Part shown: positions 13,614 through 18,136 of the stretch, in pieces
Layout: each line of letters starts with the position of its first letter
Position numbering within the stretch: the first letter of the stretch is position 1
Assembly: GCA_965653335.1 (NCBI GenBank)
Contig: CBFGZU010000037.1
Coordinates: forward strand, 1-18,136
Reading direction: 5' to 3'
Length of the DNA stretch: 18,136 nt
Origin: Pseudolysinimonas_A sp965653335
Lineage (GTDB): Bacteria; Actinomycetota; Actinomycetes; Actinomycetales; Microbacteriaceae
Made by a program: the position numbers and the translations under genes
Notes under the pieces: model-generated
The model's database searches: none
The model's input: the letters and a program-made list of their open reading frames with translations, nothing else
What the model was told of the DNA's origin: nothing

Positions 13614-14095
13614 CGGCGCCCAAGCCGCGACGCGGCATCGACCCGCGCGGCCCCCGGTTCAGCGCCGGCGTCACGGCGATCCTGTTCCTCGTCGTGATCG
13701 CCCTCGCCCTCCTCGGTTTCGAACTCGCGGCGCTCCTGCTCTCGATCTTCAACGCGGCCGTGTTCCTCTGGAGTGCGGTGGCCGGGGTGGCCCGGCATCC
13801 GTATGGGCTCATCTTCAAGGCGATCATCCGGCCGCGACTGAAGCCCCCCGTCGAACTCGAGGACCCGACGCCGCCGACGTTTGCGCAAGGTGTCGGGTTG
13901 TTCGTGACGGTCGTCGGCATCGTGCTGTACCTGCCGTTCGGACCGATTGCCCTCGTCGTCGCCGGTGCCGCCGCATTCCTCGCCGCGTTCCTCAACTCGG
14001 TGTTCGCGTACTGCCTCGGCTGCCAGATCTACCTGCTGCTGGCACGCGCCGGCATCCTCGGCCGCAAGGGTGCCCCGGCGGCGTCGGGAACGTAG
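13610..14095 (+). CDS. DUF4395 membrane protein with CxxC motif
   Basis: A 161-residue protein with about four hydrophobic segments in two pairs (about 20-60 and 95-130), as in the DUF4395 family. The family's conserved cysteine pair is present at the end of the last helix: C135-L-G-C138 in AYCLGCQIYLLLARAG. DUF4395 genes commonly accompany thioredoxin- or rhodanese-like genes, and this one overlaps the thioredoxin stop by 4 nt. It is therefore a plausible membrane thiol partner that exchanges electrons with the thioredoxin; that role is inference. The osmC start follows 9 nt after its stop, and the stop codon TAG is also part of the candidate osmC -10. Confidence 0.88.
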   Translation: MTAPKPRRGIDPRGPRFSAGVTAILFLVVIALALLGFELAALLLSIFNAAVFLWSAVAGVARHPYGLIFKAIIRPRLKPPVELEDPTPPTFAQGVGLFVTVVGIVLYLPFGPIALVVAGAAAFLAAFLNSVFAYCLGCQIYLLLARAGILGRKGAPAASGT

Positions 14096-14098
14096 GCT
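14093..14098 (+). promoter_or_regulatory. Candidate -10 hexamer for a leaderless osmC transcript
   Basis: TAGGCT, whose first three bases are the stop codon of the DUF4395 gene, ends 6 nt before the osmC ATG. There is no Shine-Dalgarno between. It would allow osmC to be transcribed apart from the thioredoxin pair. Confidence 0.4.
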
Positions 14099-14104
14099 CG
14101 GGTC

Positions 14105-14530
14105 ATGGCACTGACTTCTGAAGCGACGACTCTGTGGTTCGGCGATCTCATGAGCGGGTCGGGCACGACGAGCCTCGACTCCTCCGACGCGGGCGAGTTC
14201 CCGGTCACCTGGCAGGCACGATCGGAGGGTGAAGCCGGTCGCACCAACCCCGAAGAGCTGCTCGGCGCGGCGCACTCGGCGTGCTTCTCGATGGCGTTCT
14301 CGCACGCTCTCGCCGAAGCGGGTCACGCGCCCGAGAGCCTGCAGGTGACGGCCGCGGTGACGTTCCAGCCCGGTGAGGGGATCACCGGCATCCACTTGCT
14401 CGTGAGCGCGAAGGCCCCCGGGCTCGACCCGGCCGAGTTCCAGCGACTCGCCGAGGACGCGAAAGCGAACTGCCCGGTGTCGAAGGCGCTCGGCGGCACG
14501 ACGATCACCCTCGAAGCCAGCCTGGCTTAG
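14105..14530 (+). CDS. OsmC-family peroxiredoxin
   Basis: A 141-residue OsmC/Ohr-fold thiol peroxidase, a full-length match to the OsmC subgroup that reduces organic hydroperoxides in the cytoplasm. The two catalytic cysteines are Cys60 (AAHSACFSMAFSHAL) and Cys123 (KANCPVSKALGG), and the conserved TNPEELLGAAH block precedes the first. The start ATG directly follows the DUF4395 gene (9 nt). The neighbourhood of thioredoxin and DUF4395 suggests a peroxide or thiol-stress unit. OsmC enzymes are usually re-reduced by lipoylated proteins rather than thioredoxin, so a direct partnership is not assured. Confidence 0.94.
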   Translation: MALTSEATTLWFGDLMSGSGTTSLDSSDAGEFPVTWQARSEGEAGRTNPEELLGAAHSACFSMAFSHALAEAGHAPESLQVTAAVTFQPGEGITGIHLLVSAKAPGLDPAEFQRLAEDAKANCPVSKALGGTTITLEASLA

Positions 14531-14543
14531 GCCGGTCCCGCGC

Positions 14544-15434
14544 GTGAGCCGGATCGTCGTCTCCGGCGCGTCGGGGCGCATCGGACGGCCGCTCGTCCGC
14601 GCGCTGCGGGCCGGCGGCCATGAGGTCAGTACGCTCGTCCGCCGGGTTCCGCGAGGCGGGACCGAGCACCGCTGGAATCCGGACGCCGGTGAGCTCGATC
14701 CCGCCGTGCTCGAGGGCGCCGACGCGGTCATCAACCTCTCGGGGGCGTCGATCGCGCGCATGCCGTGGACGCTGCCCTACCGTCGCGAACTGGTGGCGTC
14801 GCGCGTCAACACCACGCGGCTGCTCGCCGAGACGATGACGGGGATGTCGGCACCGCCACGCGCGTTCCTCAGCGGGTCGGCGGTGGGCTTCTACGGCGAC
14901 CGGCCGCGAGTGCGTCTCGATGACGACTCGCCGCGCGGCGACGGCTTCGTGCCCGACCTCGTGCTCGCTTGGGAGCAAGCCGCGGCGCTCGCTCCTCCCG
15001 CGACTCGCGTCGTGACGCTGCGGACGAGTGTCGTGGTCGAGAAGTCGGGAGGCCTGGCGCCCGTGCGGATGCTCACGACTTTCGGTCTCGGCGCGCGGTT
15101 CGGGTCGGGGCGGCAGTTCTGGCCATGGATATCCCTCGACGACGAGGTGCGGGCAATCGTGCACCTGCTGTCGTCGTCGATCTCGGGACCGGTGGTTCTC
15201 GCCGGCCCGACACCCGCGACGGCCGACGAGGTCACCGCCGCGTTCGCCGAGGTCCTGCGCCGACCGCGACTGTTCCGGGTGCCCGCGTGGGCGATCCGGC
15301 TCGTCCTCGGTGAAGCAGGCGAGCACCTGTTGCTCGCCGACGTGCACGTGCAGCCCGTGCGACTCGCCGCCGACGGATTCCAGTGGCGGCACCGCACGGT
15401 GCGGGAGGCCGTCCAGGCGGCTCTCGGCCGATGA
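14544..15434 (+). CDS. TIGR01777-family (SDR39U1-like) epimerase/NAD(P)-binding protein
   Basis: A 296-residue extended short-chain dehydrogenase-like protein of the TIGR01777/YfcH group. The Rossmann glycine motif GASGRIG is at 8-14, INLSGASIA near 63-71, SAVGFYGD at 112-119 in place of the usual YxxxK, and WPWISLDDEV in the substrate half. A DUF1731-like C-terminal tail (FRVPAWAIRLVLGEAGEHLLL...QPVRLAADGFQWRH) completes the family pattern. The natural substrate of these proteins is unknown. GTG start, 13 nt after osmC. The stop overlaps the next ATG as ATGA, so it is coupled to the oxidoreductase gene. Confidence 0.92.
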   Translation: MSRIVVSGASGRIGRPLVRALRAGGHEVSTLVRRVPRGGTEHRWNPDAGELDPAVLEGADAVINLSGASIARMPWTLPYRRELVASRVNTTRLLAETMTGMSAPPRAFLSGSAVGFYGDRPRVRLDDDSPRGDGFVPDLVLAWEQAAALAPPATRVVTLRTSVVVEKSGGLAPVRMLTTFGLGARFGSGRQFWPWISLDDEVRAIVHLLSSSISGPVVLAGPTPATADEVTAAFAEVLRRPRLFRVPAWAIRLVLGEAGEHLLLADVHVQPVRLAADGFQWRHRTVREAVQAALGR

Positions 15435-16318
15435 CGACCCGTCCCGCCCGGCGTCTCGGGCTCATGGTCGACCGGTCCTTGCCGCCGGAGCGGCTCCGCG
15501 AACTGGCGACGGGAGCCGAACGCCTCGGCGCCGATGAACTCTGGCTCGTCGAGGACCTCGGCTGGACCGGCGCGATGGCGACCGTCGCGACGGCCCTCGA
15601 GGTGACGACGCGGCTGCACGTGGGAATCGGCATCATCCCGGCACCGCTGCGCAACGCGGCGCTGCTGGCGATGGAACTCGCGGCGCTCGAACGTCTGCAT
15701 CCCGGTCGGCTCATCGCGGGGATCGGCCACGGCGTGCCCGGCTGGATGGCGCAGGTCGGCGTGCGCACGCCGTCCCCGCTCGCGCTTCTCGAGGAGACGT
15801 TCGGTGCCGTGCGTACGCTGCTGGCCGGAGGGGAACTCCACGTCGACGGTCAGGCGGTGCACATCCACGGGGTCCACCTGGAGCACCCGCCGGCCCGCGT
15901 TCCGCAGCTCGTCGCCGGGGTGAAGGGGCCGAAGTCGCTCGAACTCGCGGGACGCATCGCCGACGCCACTCTGCTCGTCGAAGGCAGCGGACCCGCGCAC
16001 ATCGTCGAAGCGCGAGCGGCCGCGATCCGCGGAGGCGGGGACCCGACGCACGAGGTGAGCGTCTTCGTTCATCTCGCGATCGACGACGATCCCGCTCAGG
16101 CGCGAGCCCGCGTCGGCGCGGCGGCGACCGACGCTGCTGGATTCCTCGGGATTCCGGTGAGCGAGGCGACCGTCGCGGCGGGTTCGGCTGCTGACGCTGC
16201 CGCAACCGTCGCCTCGCTCTGGGACGCTGGTGCGGCATCCGTCATCGTGCGCCCCGTCGGCGATGACCCGATCGATCAGTTCGCGAGACTCCGAAGCGAG
16301 TTCACCCGGCGCGGCTGA
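15431..16318 (+). CDS. LLM-class (luciferase-like) flavin-dependent oxidoreductase
   Basis: A 295-residue TIM-barrel protein of the bacterial-luciferase superfamily. It has ERLGADELWLVEDLGW near the N-terminus, LHVGIGIIPAPLRNAALLAMELAALERLHPGRLIAGIGHG in the core, LLEETFGAVRTLLAGG, and VPQLVAGVKGPKSLELAGRIADATLL. These fit F420- or FMN-dependent enzymes; the cofactor and substrate cannot be read from the sequence. The ATG overlaps the epimerase stop, so the two are co-translated. Its 3' end overlaps the convergent minus-strand gene by 17 bp. It is the last gene of the plus-strand block. Confidence 0.9.
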   Translation: MTTRPARRLGLMVDRSLPPERLRELATGAERLGADELWLVEDLGWTGAMATVATALEVTTRLHVGIGIIPAPLRNAALLAMELAALERLHPGRLIAGIGHGVPGWMAQVGVRTPSPLALLEETFGAVRTLLAGGELHVDGQAVHIHGVHLEHPPARVPQLVAGVKGPKSLELAGRIADATLLVEGSGPAHIVEARAAAIRGGGDPTHEVSVFVHLAIDDDPAQARARVGAAATDAAGFLGIPVSEATVAAGSAADAAATVASLWDAGAASVIVRPVGDDPIDQFARLRSEFTRRG

Positions 16319-16742
16319 GCCTGATCGCCACCCGGGTCGCCCAGCGGGCGCGCCGCCGATCCCCCGCGGCGTCGTAGGCGAGCCCGAGCCGGAACCAGGT
16401 GCGCCAGTCGTCGGGCGCGGCCTCGGTCGCCACCTGGTACGCGGGGAAGACGTCGGCGGCCGCGGCCCGATCAAGACGGCCGCTCGGCAGCACCGGCAGC
16501 TCGTCGGTCGGCAGCCCACCTTCGGCGTCGAGCCGCATTCCGAGCCGTTCGGCATCCACCGCGAACCGCACTTCGGTGACAAGTGCCCAGCAGGCGATGA
16601 GCGGCAGCACGAAGAGGGCGACCCCGATCGCGACCGTGACTGGTTCGCCGACGCCGATCAGGAGCACTCCGTAGCGCACGGCGAACACGAGGTAGAGCAC
16701 GAGGAGCGCCGCCATGAGGGCGACAGCGACCTTGGTGCGCAC
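16302..16742 (-). CDS. Small membrane protein with C-terminal TPR-like segment
   Basis: A 146-residue protein with two N-terminal membrane helices (about 5-30 and 36-58: VALMAALLVLYLVFAVRYGVLL, VAIGVALFVLPLIACWALV). A soluble C-terminal half has AAADVFPAYQVATEAAPDDWRTWFRLGLAYDAAGDRRRARWATRVAIRL, which resembles a single tetratricopeptide repeat unit. Similar proteins occur next to dapB in Microbacteriaceae and are usually annotated as TPR proteins of unknown function. GTG start 8 nt after the dapB stop, so it is probably co-transcribed with dapB. It overlaps the convergent oxidoreductase gene tail-to-tail by 17 bp. Confidence 0.8.
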   Translation of the reverse strand: MRTKVAVALMAALLVLYLVFAVRYGVLLIGVGEPVTVAIGVALFVLPLIACWALVTEVRFAVDAERLGMRLDAEGGLPTDELPVLPSGRLDRAAAADVFPAYQVATEAAPDDWRTWFRLGLAYDAAGDRRRARWATRVAIRLSRAG

Positions 16743-16750
16743 GTGTCGCC

Positions 16751-17479
16751 TCAGAGTCCCAGCAGGGCGCCGAGCCCGACGACGAGGCCGCCACCCGGCT
16801 TCGCGGCGCCCAGCGCGAGCAGGATGCCGGGCTCGTAGGACGAGTCGGAGAGCGTCTCGTGCACGATGCGCACGGTCTCCCCGGAACCGCCCAGGACGAC
16901 CTCCTGCCGGGCGCTGACCCCCGACATCCGCATCGAATGCACCGGCACACTCGCGACCTGCTGTCCGCGAGCGCGCTGGTCGGCGTGCGGCGCGGCGACC
17001 GGGCCGAGTTCGACGCGAGCGGCCGCGATCAGCTCGGCGGTGCGAATGGCCGTGCCCGACGGTGAGTCGGCCTTGCCCGCGTGGTGGGCTTCGATGATCT
17101 CGATCGACTCGAAATGCGGGGCGGCGAGTTCGGCGAACCGGGTCGCGAGCGCCGACCCGAGCGAGAAGTTGGGGATGATGAGTGCGGTCTGCTCGGGCTC
17201 GGCGGTGATCCGGGCGGCGACGGGGGCGATCCGTTCCGACGTCCAGCCCGAGGTGCCGACGACGATCGGGATGCGACGATCCAACGCCGCCGCGACGACG
17301 CCCGGCGACGTGGCGGGTGTGCTCACGTCGATCACGATGTCGGCGCCGTCGATCTGGTCGAGCGGATCGTGGCGGCCGATGCGGGCGTGCACATCGAACC
17401 CGTCGCCGGAGCTGAGCAGCCGGTCGATGAGGCCACCCATGCGACCCGAGGAGCCGACGATCGCGACGGAGGTGACCAT
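16751..17479 (-). CDS. dapB: 4-hydroxy-tetrahydrodipicolinate reductase
   Basis: A 242-residue NAD(P)H-dependent reductase that acts immediately after DapA in the diaminopimelate/lysine pathway. The cofactor motif GSSGRMGG is at 9-16 and VGTSGW at 74-79. The catalytic block EAHHAGKADSPSGTA spans 130-144, with His132/His133, Lys136 and the SGT substrate loop. The C-terminus is typical (YEPGILLALGAAKPGGGLVVGLGALLGL). Length is normal for actinobacteria. The ATG at 17477-17479 is preferred; TAAGCT lies 7 nt upstream, consistent with a leaderless start. The gene is divergent from the GNAT gene with only 23 bp between start codons. The small membrane protein follows after 8 nt. Confidence 0.95.
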   Translation of the reverse strand: MVTSVAIVGSSGRMGGLIDRLLSSGDGFDVHARIGRHDPLDQIDGADIVIDVSTPATSPGVVAAALDRRIPIVVGTSGWTSERIAPVAARITAEPEQTALIIPNFSLGSALATRFAELAAPHFESIEIIEAHHAGKADSPSGTAIRTAELIAAARVELGPVAAPHADQRARGQQVASVPVHSMRMSGVSARQEVVLGGSGETVRIVHETLSDSSYEPGILLALGAAKPGGGLVVGLGALLGL

Positions 17480-17486
17480 GCCCCTC

Positions 17487-17496
17487 AGCTTAGGGT
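17487..17496. promoter_or_regulatory. Overlapping divergent -10 hexamers for dapB and GNAT gene
   Basis: On the minus strand TAAGCT (17487-17492) ends 7 nt before the dapB ATG. On the plus strand TAGGGT (17491-17496) ends 6 nt before the GNAT GTG. The two hexamers share two bases. With only 23 bp between the start codons, both mRNAs must be leaderless or start inside the opposite gene. Confidence 0.45.
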
Positions 17497-17502
17497 TGAG
17501 GC

Positions 17503-17952
17503 GTGCTGGACTTCGTGCCCACGTCGGTCGAGGAGCCGATCGCCGACGAGCTACTCGGCGAGTACTTCGCGAGTCGCGAGCTCGGGATGCCCGGCTACCG
17601 CACCTTTCGCCCAGATCCGGCGTTGTTCGTGCCGCCCGCCGGGGTGTTCCTCGTCGCAAACCTCGAGGGAGCGGCCATCGGGTGCGGCGGGGTGCGGATG
17701 CTCGCACCGGATCGGGCCGAGGTGAAACACCTCTGGGTTCGCCCCGTCGCCCGGGGCGCCGGACTCGGGCGCGAACTGCTCGGCGAACTCGAGCGGCGCG
17801 CCGTCGGCCTCGGAGCGCACGAAATCGTTCTCGACACCAACGCGCGACTCGAAGTCGCCCAGTCCCTCTACCGCTCGTCCGGTTATCTCGACATCGCTCC
17901 CTACAACGACAACCCGAACGCGACGCACTGGTTCCGCAAGGCGGTGCCTTGA
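17503..17952 (+). CDS. GNAT-family N-acetyltransferase
   Basis: A 149-residue acetyltransferase that would use acetyl-CoA on an unidentified amine. The fold is visible as a beta-strand block VFLVANLEGAAIGCGGVRML (48-67), then AEVKHLWVRPVARGAGLGRELLGELERRA (72-100) with the acetyl-CoA pyrophosphate loop R80-x3-R84-G-x-G-x-G/A pattern, and the C-terminal IVLDTNARLEVAQSLYRSSGYLDI. NDNPNATHWFRK closes the protein, as in many small actinobacterial GNATs. GTG start, preceded by TAGGGT at leaderless spacing and no Shine-Dalgarno. It is divergent from dapB. The substrate is unknown. Confidence 0.92.
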   Translation: MLDFVPTSVEEPIADELLGEYFASRELGMPGYRTFRPDPALFVPPAGVFLVANLEGAAIGCGGVRMLAPDRAEVKHLWVRPVARGAGLGRELLGELERRAVGLGAHEIVLDTNARLEVAQSLYRSSGYLDIAPYNDNPNATHWFRKAVP

Positions 17953-17959
17953 GCGGGCC

Positions 17960-18078
17960 GTGTCGACTCGTCTCGATACACCGCGCTGCGCCCGGCACTC
18001 GACCTGCGCGCGCGGCACTCGACCTGCGGAGAGGATGCGGCACTCGACCCGCGGAAGGCGGGGGGCACGCGACGCGCA
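17960..18078. repeat. Tandem GGCACTCGACCTGCG repeats, REP-like, 3' of GNAT gene
   Basis: GGCACTCGACCTGCG is at 17994-18008 and 18014-18028. A one-base variant is at 18039-18053 and a degenerate copy at about 18064-18078. Copy starts are 20, 25 and 25 bp apart. A hairpin-like sequence, GTGTCGA (17960-17966) against TCGATACAC (17973-17981) with one bulge, precedes them. From memory, TCTCGATAC...ACTCGACC words are typical of repetitive extragenic elements in Microbacteriaceae. The stretch lies between two convergent genes and may act as a bidirectional transcription end. Confidence 0.6.
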
Positions 18079-18083
18079 GAGGG

Positions 18084-18136
18084 TCAGTAGGGCTGCTCGA
18101 CGCTGAGCCCGGTGCGGAGCTCGGGGGCGAGGTGGC
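18084..18136 (-). CDS. C-terminal end of an unidentified protein (partial)
   Basis: An open minus-strand frame enters from the right edge and stops at TGA (18084-18086), encoding ...HLAPELRTGLSVEQPY. Only 16 complete codons are visible, so the family cannot be recognised. The codon choice is GC-rich and coding-like, and the strand matches the dapB side of the conserved block. An M16-family peptidase gene is often near dapB in relatives, but nothing in these residues confirms that. Confidence 0.45.
   Translation of the reverse strand, partial: HLAPELRTGLSVEQPY

Noticed and set aside
16302..16318. The 17-bp tail-to-tail overlap of the oxidoreductase and TPR-like genes as a regulatory antisense device
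   Set aside because: Short convergent overlaps are frequent in compact genomes, and nothing further supports a regulatory role.
1..18136. CRISPR arrays, tRNA or rRNA genes, riboswitches
   Set aside because: No regularly spaced repeat arrays, cloverleaf-like sequences, rRNA motifs or recognisable riboswitch cores were seen on either strand by eye.

Overview
The window is high-GC DNA and reads as a chromosomal segment of an actinobacterium, most likely of the family Microbacteriaceae. This rests on the protein families and on gene order: reading the minus strand from right to left, dapB - small membrane protein - thyX - dapA - rnj (RNase J) - ftsK - pgsA - cinA - clgR-like regulator - DUF3046. 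From memory that is the conserved actinobacterial block leading towards recA/recX, which would lie just beyond position 1. No rRNA, tRNA, CRISPR array, transposase or phage gene was seen. Species-level identity cannot be read from the sequence.

Layout. (1) 56-2003: DUF3046, a ClgR-type XRE regulator, CinA C-terminal amidase and PgsA, all minus strand. A candidate SigR/SigH-type promoter for the regulator lies across the 3' end of cinA. (2) 2001-4613: the DNA translocase FtsK. (3) 4683-8343: an accessory four-gene minus-strand operon made of a membrane-fusion adaptor, an ABC ATPase, a MacB/FtsX-type permease and a lipoprotein. It is set between rnj and ftsK, with a GC-rich hairpin before ftsK. 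(4) 8516-11169: RNase J and DapA, with overlapping stop and start codons. (5) 11212-12339: an AbiEi-like/DUF559 endonuclease-fold gene between dapA and thyX. A pair of inverted copies of CACCATTCCTAGGAA lies on each side of it, forming two 16-bp-stem hairpins. (6) 12367-13110: thyX. (7) 13197-16318: a plus-strand block with membrane thioredoxin, DUF4395 CxxC membrane protein, OsmC, TIGR01777 epimerase and a luciferase-like oxidoreductase. It is mostly redox and peroxide functions, and it separates dapB from thyX-dapA. (8) 16302-17479: small membrane protein and dapB, minus. (9) 17503-17952: GNAT acetyltransferase, then a repeat-bearing intergenic stretch and the C-terminus of an unidentified minus-strand gene at the right edge.

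How the genes fit together. DapA and DapB catalyse consecutive steps of lysine/diaminopimelate synthesis for the cell wall. PgsA makes the phosphatidylglycerol precursor. FtsK works at division and chromosome segregation, ThyX supplies dTMP, and RNase J processes RNA. The ClgR-like protein probably controls Clp proteolysis in response to protein stress. The thioredoxin/DUF4395/OsmC block looks like a thiol-redox defence unit.

Most interesting signals. (a) The paired CCTAGG-centred inverted repeats flanking the AbiEi/DUF559 gene, with an apparent compensatory base change between the two hairpins. (b) A recurring TANNNT hexamer 6-7 nt before the start codon of at least seven genes, pointing to widespread leaderless transcription. 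(c) A GGAAT-N18-GTT promoter ahead of clgR. (d) A strongly over-used heptamer, GGCATCC/GGATGCC.
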